Positions 1-5,858 of a stretch of DNA of 7,694 bases are shown one piece after another (within the stretch, counting starts at the first letter, position 1; each line of letters starts with the position of its first letter). The notes below the pieces were generated by a model, which saw only the letters and a program-made list of their open reading frames with translations, did not search any database and was not told where the DNA came from. The DNA is from Dehalococcoidales bacterium (GTDB taxonomy: Bacteria > Chloroflexota > Dehalococcoidia > Dehalococcoidales > RBG-16-60-22). Where the stretch lies: assembly GCA_016783105.1 (NCBI GenBank), contig JADHXF010000069.1:1-7694 (forward strand), read 5' to 3'. A program made the translations under genes and the position numbers.

Positions 1-32
1 AGCTTAAGTGTCTCCTTGGTCTTTTCACCCAT
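1..32 (-). CDS. 5' end of an unidentified gene, cut by the window edge
   Basis: On the minus strand an ATG at 32-30 is preceded by GGAGGA (43-38) with five bases between, an excellent ribosome binding site. The reading frame MGEKTKETLK stays open to the left edge. Ten residues are too few to assign a family. The gene lies 75 bases beyond the stop of the truncated transporter, in DNA with a more AT-rich look than the rest of the window. It could be the next gene of the operon or the first gene of an inserted element; the sequence cannot decide between them. Confidence is for a real translation start, not for any function. Confidence 0.45.
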   Translation of the reverse strand, partial: MGEKTKETLK

Positions 33-37
33 TGGGT

Positions 38-43
38 TCCTCC
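38..43 (-). promoter_or_regulatory. Ribosome binding site of the left-edge gene
   Basis: GGAGGA on the minus strand, five bases before the ATG at 32-30. It is the main evidence that the short open frame at the left edge is a real gene start. Confidence 0.45.
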
Positions 44-107
44 AGCTAGCCCCATCTGATGAAGCAAAACAAGGGGCTTTTGAAGCTATTTTACCATCAA
101 TGCCTGC

Positions 108-1244
108 CTATGTCCCCAGTTTGATATGGGAAATGCAGGTTAATATACCCCAGGCAATACCAATGATGGTACCGAAGTTGCCCCGCCCGAAGTGCTCCCG
201 CAGCAGCACGCCGACCATGGTCGTAATGCCCCCGTACCCGAACCCGAAAAGAACCAGGAAGGGCACCAGCAACCAGGTCCACCCCAGGATATATTCAAAA
301 CAGACCAGCCCCAGTGTCAACATGATAAGAGCGAATGCTGATAGCTGTTTGGCTACATATCTATCGGAAAACCAGCCGAAACCAAAGCGCCCGCCGATGC
401 TCAGTAGCGGGATAGCCGTGGCCACCAAGGCTGACGTCGCCCGGACAAGACCTACGCTGCTCAGGTACGGCATCACGTGTGTTATCACCGCCGGTACCAC
501 TACGAACTGCGGCATCACCGCCAGCACGACAACCCAGAAAGTGCGTGTTCTCATTGCCTGCCGGGCAGTGATGCTTACCTCTTTGGGCAGTTGTTTCACC
601 GCTTCTTCATCAGAGAGAACGGCACTGCGTTCCTCCCCGTCAGGCAGATAGCCGTATTGCTCAGGCTTGTGCCTTACGAGCAGTGAGAGAGGTAATCCGA
701 TAACCAGCATGCCAATGCCCATAATGCCTATCGCTATCCGCCAGTCATAGGTATCAATCAGCCTGACCATCAGGGGAACCAGGAGGCCGCTGAAGCCGTA
801 ACCACTTACCGTGATACCGGTGGCCAGGCCCACTCGACGGTGGAACCAGTTGGCTACTGCGGTTACCGTGACCGAGATGCCGCAGCTGCTGATGCCCAGC
901 GACATCAGGATAAACGCAGCGTAAAACATACCGATGGATTGCACCTGGGTGAGCAGCAGCAGCCCGAGGCCAATGCAGATTACACCACCAAAGATGAATC
1001 TCCTCGGTCCCCAGCGGTCAACCATTATGCCAACCACCGGCGCCAGCAGTCCGGCTTCCAGCCCGCGCAGGGAGGCGGCGATTGAAATCGAGGTATAGCT
1101 CCAGCCAAACTCTTCGGCTATCGGCTCGAAAATGGCGGTGAATCCGTAGAAGACCGCCCCGCTCATATACAGGGCAAGAGTGAAGCAGGCGCCGACAATC
1201 CACCACCCGTAGAAGATGTGGGGGAAACGTTGCGGTGAAGGCAT
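108..1244 (-). CDS. Major facilitator superfamily transporter, C-terminally truncated
   Basis: An inner-membrane secondary transporter, closest in appearance to the monocarboxylate / oxalate-formate antiporter branch of the MFS; the substrate is unknown. The 378 residues begin with the FYGWWIV helix-1 pattern often seen in that branch. Motif A (GIMVDRWGPRR, about 72-82) sits between helices 2 and 3, and its second-half counterpart GWFSDR is near 290-295. About eleven hydrophobic segments can be counted: six before a charged loop at about 191-233 and five after it. The family has twelve and usually 400 or more residues. After GTIIGIAWGI (358-367) the protein runs only eleven more residues to a TAG, with no helix-12 remnant in any frame. 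I chose the ATG at 1244: it overlaps the lgt stop as TAATG and follows AGAGGA. An in-frame GTG at 1265 has a weaker site. It is probably the third gene of ftsY-lgt-MFS and translationally coupled to lgt. Family is certain; activity is doubtful because of the lost end. Confidence 0.85.
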   Translation of the reverse strand: MPSPQRFPHIFYGWWIVGACFTLALYMSGAVFYGFTAIFEPIAEEFGWSYTSISIAASLRGLEAGLLAPVVGIMVDRWGPRRFIFGGVICIGLGLLLLTQVQSIGMFYAAFILMSLGISSCGISVTVTAVANWFHRRVGLATGITVSGYGFSGLLVPLMVRLIDTYDWRIAIGIMGIGMLVIGLPLSLLVRHKPEQYGYLPDGEERSAVLSDEEAVKQLPKEVSITARQAMRTRTFWVVVLAVMPQFVVVPAVITHVMPYLSSVGLVRATSALVATAIPLLSIGGRFGFGWFSDRYVAKQLSAFALIMLTLGLVCFEYILGWTWLLVPFLVLFGFGYGGITTMVGVLLREHFGRGNFGTIIGIAWGILTCISHIKLGT

Positions 1245-2017
1245 TATTCCTCTGCCCTCACCCACCTTGTTCTAAGAACCAGCAGCGGAACGGTAATCGC
1301 CAGAACGATGACGGCGATGACCTGTGCCTGATGTAGCCCAAAGAGGAAAGAGGTTCCGTCGCGCAGGAAATCCGTGCCCAAACGGTAAACAGAGTACAGG
1401 CTGATATAGACCATATAAAGTGAGCCATCAGGCTTGAGATGCCCTTTCAGTCTGAGCAGTATGCCGAAGACAAGCAGGTTCCAGAATATCTCGTATACCT
1501 GTGCCGGGTGTACTTCCACGCCGACCGGGCAGAAACTATCGGGGTGAGTATAAACAATACCCCACGGCAATAGTGTTTCCTGCCCGTAGCAACAGCCGTT
1601 CAACAGACAGCCAACACGTCCAACCGCCTGTGACAGGATAATGCCCGGAGCAATTACATCAGCCAGATAGCCGAAATTCACCTTGCTGAACCTGCTGTAC
1701 ACCCAGACACCTATGGTGGCGCCCAGCACACCCCCGTAGGCGGTCAGCCCGCCACCACCAATGATTTCCCCCGGGTGCAGCCCGTAGTATTCCCATCTGT
1801 CAATAACGTGAAGCAGCCGGGCTAGCACAATGCCAGACGGAATGCCCACCAGCGCCGCGGTGAATACCGTATCATAGGAAACCCGGGCACCCTTTTTCAC
1901 CTGCCAGACTGTCCACAGGACAACGGTGAGAATCGCCAGGGCAATGAAAATGCCATACCATCTGACTTCAATTGAGCCGATGGTGAAAACGACCGGGTCA
2001 ATGCTTATGGTGATCAT
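1244..2017 (-). CDS. lgt: Phosphatidylglycerol--prolipoprotein diacylglyceryl transferase
   Basis: Lgt is a polytopic membrane enzyme that transfers diacylglycerol from phosphatidylglycerol to the lipobox cysteine of prolipoproteins, the first step of lipoprotein maturation. The 257 residues are of normal family length. The N-terminus (IGSIEVRWYGIFIALAI, 13-29) matches the family pattern in which a tyrosine follows the first arginine. The GGGGLTAYGGVLGA stretch (87-100) and the signature GRVGCLLNGCCYG (133-145) are clear, as are the C-terminal YRLGTDFLRD (211-220) and the final helix. The signature departs from the enterobacterial GRIGNFINGE form: the position of the functionally important asparagine is Cys137, and Tyr94 replaces the histidine of the SFHGG motif. 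As I recall, a sizeable Lgt subgroup carries this cysteine form. The start is an ATG with AGGAG eight bases upstream, 16 bases after the ftsY stop; the stop overlaps the next gene's ATG. Family confidence is high; the residue changes leave some doubt about exact enzymology. Confidence 0.93.
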   Translation of the reverse strand: MITISIDPVVFTIGSIEVRWYGIFIALAILTVVLWTVWQVKKGARVSYDTVFTAALVGIPSGIVLARLLHVIDRWEYYGLHPGEIIGGGGLTAYGGVLGATIGVWVYSRFSKVNFGYLADVIAPGIILSQAVGRVGCLLNGCCYGQETLLPWGIVYTHPDSFCPVGVEVHPAQVYEIFWNLLVFGILLRLKGHLKPDGSLYMVYISLYSVYRLGTDFLRDGTSFLFGLHQAQVIAVIVLAITVPLLVLRTRWVRAEE

Positions 2018-2033
2018 TAATTAAGCTCCTCAA

Positions 2034-2873
2034 TCAGGCACATAGCGCCTCAACGAAGGCTTCGGCGTCAAACTCAGCCATGTCCTCCAGCCTCTCCCCG
2101 GTGCCTATGTATTTAATCGGTATCTGCAGCTCGTCGCAGATAGCCAGCACAATGCCACCTTTGGCAGTACCGTCCAGCTTGGCCAGAAATACGCCGGTGA
2201 CGCCAACCGCATCCATAAAGTATCTGGCCTGCGTTAAACCGTTCTGGCCGGTGGTGGCGTCGATGACCAGAATCACTTCATGCGGTGCCGTCCCGTCCAA
2301 TTTGGCGGCAACCCGTTTTATCTTTTTGAGCTCCTCCATAAGGTTGTACTTGGTGTGGAGCCGACCTGCGGTATCAATAATCACTTCCTCGACCTGCCGA
2401 CTGCGCGCCGCCTGCAGGGCATCATAGACCACTGCCCCGGGGTCGGCCCCCGGCTGGTGAGCAATCACATCTGCTCCAGCCCGCTCTCCCCACTTCTTTA
2501 ACTGGTCGATGGCCGCTGCCCGGAACGTATCCGCCGCCACCAGCAGCACATGTTTACCCTCTTTTTGCCATCGATGGGCATACTTGGCGATGGACGTTGT
2601 CTTACCGCCGCCGTTGACACCGACGAAGAGAGAAACCCTTGGCTGCGCCGGAGAAGCAGGCTCTCCTTGAAAAGCAACATTTAAAATATTGACCATCTCC
2701 GCTTTCAAAGCTTCCCGCACCAGCGAGCCGTTCATCTTCTCTTTAGCCGCTTTTTCCCTTACCGCCCCGATTAATTTTTCCGCGGTATTGATGCCCACAT
2801 CCGCGCCAATGAGCAGTTCCTCAAGCTCGTCCCATACCTCATCACCAACCGTAGCGCGGTCGAAGAGATGCAT
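2034..2873 (-). CDS. ftsY: Signal recognition particle receptor FtsY (NG domain)
   Basis: FtsY is the SRP receptor GTPase that docks ribosome-SRP complexes at the inner membrane for co-translational insertion. From the first ATG there are 279 residues: the helical N domain (about 1-75, with [13 protein letters not shown] at 15-27) and then the G domain. GTPase motifs in order are the P-loop GVNGGGKTT (85-93), DTFRAAA (115-121), DTAGR (167-171), [10 protein letters not shown] (231-240) and the closing [12 protein letters not shown] (257-268). The guanine-specificity motif has alanine where TKLD is usual. The acidic A domain is absent, as in many bacteria. This ATG has no Shine-Dalgarno site, and family-like sequence (QALQRSRETWF...) continues in frame upstream to a TAG at 2936-2934 without ATG, GTG or TTG. 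The true start is therefore uncertain: an ATA at 2933, a CTG at 2909, or an N-terminus disturbed by the neighbouring repeat. lgt follows after 16 bases, which fits a membrane-biogenesis operon. Confidence 0.93.
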   Translation of the reverse strand: MHLFDRATVGDEVWDELEELLIGADVGINTAEKLIGAVREKAAKEKMNGSLVREALKAEMVNILNVAFQGEPASPAQPRVSLFVGVNGGGKTTSIAKYAHRWQKEGKHVLLVAADTFRAAAIDQLKKWGERAGADVIAHQPGADPGAVVYDALQAARSRQVEEVIIDTAGRLHTKYNLMEELKKIKRVAAKLDGTAPHEVILVIDATTGQNGLTQARYFMDAVGVTGVFLAKLDGTAKGGIVLAICDELQIPIKYIGTGERLEDMAEFDAEAFVEALCA

Positions 2874-2933
2874 GGCCCGGGCAAACCAGGTTTCCCGGCT
2901 GCGCTGCAGCGCCTGCGATAGAAAGCTGGCTAT
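2874..2933 (-). other. Probable N-terminal extension of ftsY lacking a standard start codon
   Basis: These twenty codons are open, in frame with ftsY, and encode a segment containing SQALQRSRETWFARA. That resembles the FtsY helix just before the N domain (generic pattern: leucine-rich, then TRExxF, then a LF dipeptide). The frame closes at a TAG (2936-2934). No ATG, GTG or TTG occurs. GGTGAGG lies on the minus strand directly before the TAG, only three bases from the ATA at 2933-2931. I read the stretch as coding by descent; whether it is still translated cannot be told from sequence. Confidence 0.5.
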
Positions 2934-3019
2934 CTACCTCACCCCCTGGACCCCCTCTCCTTCAAAAGGATAGGGGGCTAATTTATTGATAGATGGGCTT
3001 CACCCCTCTTAAACACCCC
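2931..3019. repeat. Intergenic two-hairpin (REP/MITE-like) repeat
   Basis: The space between the helicase stop and ftsY is filled by an element with two stem-loops. The first pairs 2951-2962 with 2966-2977 (CCCCCTCTCCTT against AAGGATAGGGGG), eleven of twelve bases matched with a three-base loop. The second pairs 2991-2997 with 3004-3009 (AGA.GGG against CCCTCT) with one bulged T and a six-base loop. A direct repeat of CCCCCT flanks the first stem (2942-2947 and 2951-2956). Neither strand has a T-run after the stem, so it is not a good terminator. The layout resembles, from memory, short dispersed repeats of Chloroflexota and some other genomes. Only one copy is present here, so repeat status is inferred. 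Confidence 0.5.
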
Positions 3020-3042
3020 GAAATTGGCGGTTCATCCGAATT

Positions 3043-5328
3043 TTAAGAGAGCAACTCTTCCAGCAGCACTTGGGCCGCTTTTTTATCCAGAGGCTGGTTG
3101 TTGTTGCCGCACTTGGGTGATTGGATACAGCTCGGGCAGCCGTCCTGACACGGACACTCCACAATTGTCCTTAATGTAGCTTGCCATAATTCGGTAATGA
3201 TGTCAAAACCCTTCTCAGTGATGCCGATGCCGCCGGGGTAGGCATCATAGATGAAAACCTGAGCGCGGCCGGTGTCCGGGTGTAACAGCGTGGACACGCC
3301 GCCGATATCATTGCGGTCGCACATGGCGAACAGCGGCAGGATGCCGATGGCCGCATGCTCCACGGCGTGCAGACCGCCGGCAAAGTCGAGCTGAGTTTCT
3401 TCAAGACGGGGTTCAACACCGTCCGGGAGGTCAAACCACAGGCCTATGGTGGCGAAGGTCAGCGGCGGCAAATCGAGTGGCTCCTCCCCGATTACCTCCT
3501 CGGTGTACTGCGCCTTCTTTTTGAAGCCCACGACGTGGTTGGTGACCTCGACCTCCCCCAGGTACAGGTTCACCTTCCCGACTTTTTTCTTATACAATAC
3601 TTTGACAATATGTAAATCTTCAATTTCTTTTGTCAGAGTGTAGTAATTGGCATCTGTTCGTACCGCGTAGGCGGTGCGATTCTTCAGGTCCAGCTCTTTG
3701 ACCAGGTAGGACTCTCCCTGATGCAGGTAGATAGCGCCCGGGTGTATCTGGAAGAAGGCCACGCTGGCCTCCACCGTCTCCAGCAATGAGTCTGTTGAGG
3801 TGTCAACCACATCAAAGCTCTTGCCCGACGTAGAACGGATATTGACGGCCTGTGCCGGATAGGCAATCGCCGGAGACAGGTACCACCTCTGGTTGCGTTC
3901 GCGGAGGATGCCCTGTTCCGCCAGCATATCTCTTTCCTGCGTAAAAGCAGTACCGAATATCTGCTCGTCACCGCTGCCCAGCGGGCACTCCCAGGCAGCG
4001 CACAGCAGGTGCGCCCGCAAAATGTAAGGGTTTCCCGGATTGACCAGCGCATTTTCAAAATTCTTGCCGAAAAATGAATCCGGGTGCCTCATGAAATACT
4101 GGTCCAGCGGATTGTTCAAGCCCACCAGGAAGCTTATTGACTGCTCCTGGCTCCGCCCGCTCCGGCCTGCCTGCTGCCAGGTGCTGGCAATGGTTCCCGG
4201 ATAGCCCGCCAGCACCGTTGCGTCAAGGTCGCCGATGTTTATGCCCAGCTCCAGCGCATTCGTGGCCACGGCACCGGTAAGCTGACCGTTAAAAAGCTCC
4301 TTTTCAATCTGGCGGCGCTCCTCAGGAAGATAACCGGCGCGGTAAGGCATGATACGGGGCGGTCGGCCAATGCTTATCTCGGACAGCCTTTCTTTGGAAT
4401 AGATATAAATCAATTCGGTGAGGCGTCGGGTGCGGGCAAAGGTCAGGGTTCGTATATCCTGGTTCACCAGCTCGGTAAACAGATGGGTGGCCTCACTGTT
4501 GGCACTGCGGCGGACGCTCTTCGCTTCATCGATTATAGGCGGATTCCAGAAAACGAAGTCCTTGCCGCCGTGGGGCGAGCCGTCATGGTCAACCACATCG
4601 AATGGCAGCCCCACCAGCTGCTCGGCGTGTTCACCGGGGTTGGCAATGGTCGCCGAACAGCAGATGAACTGCGGTTCGGAGCCATAGAGTCGACACAAAC
4701 GCCGCAGCCGGCGCAGCACACCGGCCACGTGTGAGCCGAAGACACCGCGGTAGGTATGGGCTTCGTCCACCACCACGTATCGCAGGTGGCGCAGCAGCCT
4801 CGACCAGTACTGATGATTGGGCAGAATGCCCACATGAAGCATATCAGGATTCGAGAGGATTACCCGGGCGCGTTTCCGTATCTCGGCCCGCTCCCCTTTA
4901 GGCGTATCGCCGTCAAAAGTGTCCAGCTCCTCTATCTGCAAAAGGTCGGGGGTGAATAATTTATGTAAAGTACGTAACTGGTCCTGCGCCAGCGCCTTGG
5001 TCGGAAAGAGGTAGATGGCACGGCTTCCCGGGTCTGCCAGGAGCGCCTCGGCAACTGCGATGTTATAGCAGAGGGTCTTGCCGCTGGCGCTGGAAGTGGC
5101 CACCATGACGTTCTGCCCGTCTCTGATTCTGTTGACCGTTTCCGCCTGGTGCGTGTAGAGAGGAAACAGCCCCTGAGCCTGCAGGCGTTCTACCAGTGCC
5201 GGAGCCAATGGCCGGTCAAGCTCAGCATACTCCGCACGGCGGGGGTGAATGCGCTCCACATGGGCAATCTGGTCGGCAAAGGTGGCCTGGGACTGAAGAT
5301 GATGCAGGAAGGCCAGAGTATCCACCAT
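3043..5328 (-). CDS. DEAD/DEAH-box helicase with C-terminal DUF1998-like zinc region (MrfA/YprA type)
   Basis: A cytosolic superfamily 2 DNA helicase of 761 residues, a usual length for the MrfA/YprA group. In Bacillus subtilis MrfA acts in repair of mitomycin-C damage; the same role here is inference. Visible motifs are YTHQAE (58-63), Walker A ATSSASGKT (77-85), DEAH (188-191), SAT (225-227), ATNALELGINI (355-365) and QAGRSGR (386-392). A second region follows with HAVEHAAIGILPL (654-666) and YDAYPGGIGI (694-703). It ends in a cysteine cluster, ECPCQDGCPSC plus PKC (Cys725, 727, 731, 734, 740), typical of the DUF1998 zinc or metal site. All catalytic residues are present and the frame is intact. 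A strong AAGGAGGG lies only about three bases before the ATG, so the GTG one codon later could also serve as start. The gene starts 12 bases after the DUF503 stop, so the two are probably co-transcribed. No mrfB-like exonuclease is nearby. Confidence 0.93.
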   Translation of the reverse strand: MVDTLAFLHHLQSQATFADQIAHVERIHPRRAEYAELDRPLAPALVERLQAQGLFPLYTHQAETVNRIRDGQNVMVATSSASGKTLCYNIAVAEALLADPGSRAIYLFPTKALAQDQLRTLHKLFTPDLLQIEELDTFDGDTPKGERAEIRKRARVILSNPDMLHVGILPNHQYWSRLLRHLRYVVVDEAHTYRGVFGSHVAGVLRRLRRLCRLYGSEPQFICCSATIANPGEHAEQLVGLPFDVVDHDGSPHGGKDFVFWNPPIIDEAKSVRRSANSEATHLFTELVNQDIRTLTFARTRRLTELIYIYSKERLSEISIGRPPRIMPYRAGYLPEERRQIEKELFNGQLTGAVATNALELGINIGDLDATVLAGYPGTIASTWQQAGRSGRSQEQSISFLVGLNNPLDQYFMRHPDSFFGKNFENALVNPGNPYILRAHLLCAAWECPLGSGDEQIFGTAFTQERDMLAEQGILRERNQRWYLSPAIAYPAQAVNIRSTSGKSFDVVDTSTDSLLETVEASVAFFQIHPGAIYLHQGESYLVKELDLKNRTAYAVRTDANYYTLTKEIEDLHIVKVLYKKKVGKVNLYLGEVEVTNHVVGFKKKAQYTEEVIGEEPLDLPPLTFATIGLWFDLPDGVEPRLEETQLDFAGGLHAVEHAAIGILPLFAMCDRNDIGGVSTLLHPDTGRAQVFIYDAYPGGIGITEKGFDIITELWQATLRTIVECPCQDGCPSCIQSPKCGNNNQPLDKKAAQVLLEELLS

Positions 5329-5330
5329 GA

Positions 5331-5338
5331 CCCTCCTT
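5331..5338 (-). promoter_or_regulatory. Ribosome binding site of the helicase gene
   Basis: AAGGAGGG on the minus strand within the 12-base gap after the DUF503 stop. The spacing to ATG 5328 is short (about three bases after GGAGG). Spacing to the next codon, GTG at 5325, is six bases and more usual, so the start could be either. Confidence 0.6.
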
Positions 5339-5340
5339 CA

Positions 5341-5631
5341 CTAGATAGGCAGTATCTCGATTTCGTAATCGAGAATTTCGACCTCAAATCGGCTGTTGAC
5401 CACAAAATCAACGACTTTGGACAGCACCTCGTTGGCATGACGGTTTTCATTGCTGACGCAGCAGATGCCGATGGTTGCCAGCTGCCAGCGGTCATGGTTG
5501 TCCACTTCCGCCACAGAGACATTGAACTTGTTTTGAACACGACTGGTTACGGACTTCAGCACCTGCCGTTTGCCTTTAAGAGACAGGTTTTCCGGCAGGC
5601 GGAGGTTTATCTTGCACATGCCCACAATCAT
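5341..5631 (-). CDS. DUF503 family protein (YlxP-like)
   Basis: A small cytosolic protein of 96 residues, the standard size for DUF503/YlxP. The family is often encoded near nusA-infB-rbfA and has been linked loosely to ribosome or RNA functions; its biochemical role is not established. Family features are the opening MIVGMCKINLRLP (1-13), SLKGKRQVLKSV (17-28), the conserved core NKFNVSVAEVDNHDRWQ (34-50) and ATIGICCVSNE (52-62). The frame stays open upstream to a TTG at 5733, but those extra residues do not look like the family, and that TTG is part of a perfect -35 box. I therefore place the start at ATG 5631, although its ribosome binding site (GGCTGGA) is weak. No rbfA or infB is present; the partner here is the helicase 12 bases downstream. 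Confidence 0.88.
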   Translation of the reverse strand: MIVGMCKINLRLPENLSLKGKRQVLKSVTSRVQNKFNVSVAEVDNHDRWQLATIGICCVSNENRHANEVLSKVVDFVVNSRFEVEILDYEIEILPI

Positions 5632-5704
5632 GGCTATATCCAGCCGACATAAATGCACAGGGCAGAACTGAATCTGGCCTGATTCCGCAATCACTCCCGC
5701 TTCT

Positions 5705-5733
5705 AATGTAACATTCCACTCTACAGGTGTCAA
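5705..5733 (-). promoter_or_regulatory. Candidate sigma-70 promoter for DUF503-helicase
   Basis: On the minus strand a perfect TTGACA (5733-5728) is followed, after exactly 17 bases, by TACATT (5710-5705), four of six to the -10 consensus. Transcription would begin near 5697, giving a leader of about 65 bases before the DUF503 ATG. The divergent gene has its own candidate promoter on the other side. Confidence 0.5.
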
Positions 5734-5761
5734 ACCAACAATCGGGTGGCCAGGTGATACT

Positions 5762-5782
5762 GCTTGCCCCTAACAGGCAAGC
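5762..5782. promoter_or_regulatory. Seven-base inverted repeat overlapping the candidate -35 box
   Basis: GCTTGCC (5762-5768) and GGCAAGC (5776-5782) are perfect inverted repeats around a seven-base centre. The left arm overlaps the candidate -35 hexamer of the plus-strand gene. It could be an operator for a dimeric regulator or a chance hairpin; there is no T-run to make it a terminator for either neighbour. Confidence 0.35.
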
Positions 5783-5793
5783 TGTGCTATGAT
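5764..5793 (+). promoter_or_regulatory. Candidate sigma-70 promoter for the synthase gene
   Basis: TTGCCC (5764-5769, four of six to TTGACA), then an 18-base spacer and TATGAT (5788-5793, five of six to TATAAT), within an AT-rich patch that also contains GATAAT. A start near 5800 would leave a leader of about 60 bases before ATG 5859. Confidence 0.45.
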
Positions 5794-5806
5794 AATATAT
5801 CAAATC

Positions 5807-5819
5807 CTGGTCTGACCAG
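5807..5819. promoter_or_regulatory. Perfect 13-bp dyad, FadR/GntR-type operator candidate
   Basis: CTGGTC-T-GACCAG is a perfect 6-1-6 palindrome a few bases downstream of the candidate transcription start. It contains TGGTnnnACCA, the core recognised by FadR and related GntR-family repressors whose ligands are acyl-CoAs or small organic acids. Its position would block initiation or early elongation, as expected of a repressor site. No GntR-type gene is in the window, so the regulator is unknown. Confidence 0.5.
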
Positions 5820-5844
5820 AGAACCGGCCGCCGATGTTTCCCAA

Positions 5845-5850
5845 AGGTGA
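5845..5850 (+). promoter_or_regulatory. Ribosome binding site that fixes the synthase start
   Basis: AGGTGA, eight bases upstream of ATG 5859. It overlaps the alternative GTG at 5847, which itself has no good site upstream, so the ATG is the preferred start. Confidence 0.55.
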
Positions 5851-5858
5851 ATAGCCAG

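Noticed and set aside
16..651. Long plus-strand open frame of 211 codons opposite the transporter
   Set aside because: It is antisense to a clear membrane protein, is rich in Pro/Thr/Ser/Arg, shows no domain, and has no ribosome binding site. It is a codon-bias shadow.
1245..1265. GTG start of the transporter seven codons upstream
   Set aside because: ATG 1244 has a better ribosome binding site (AGAGGA) and the classic TAATG overlap with the lgt stop.
2951..2977. Rho-independent terminator after the helicase gene
   Set aside because: The stem is strong but neither strand has a T-run after it, and its sequence pattern fits an intergenic repeat better.
5149..5652. Plus-strand open frame across the DUF503-helicase junction
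   Set aside because: It runs antisense through two family-supported genes and their ribosome binding site, with no coding evidence.
5632..5733. Longer DUF503 protein starting at TTG 5733
   Set aside because: The extra 34 residues do not resemble the family, and the TTG belongs to a perfect TTGACA box with a 17-base-spaced -10 element.
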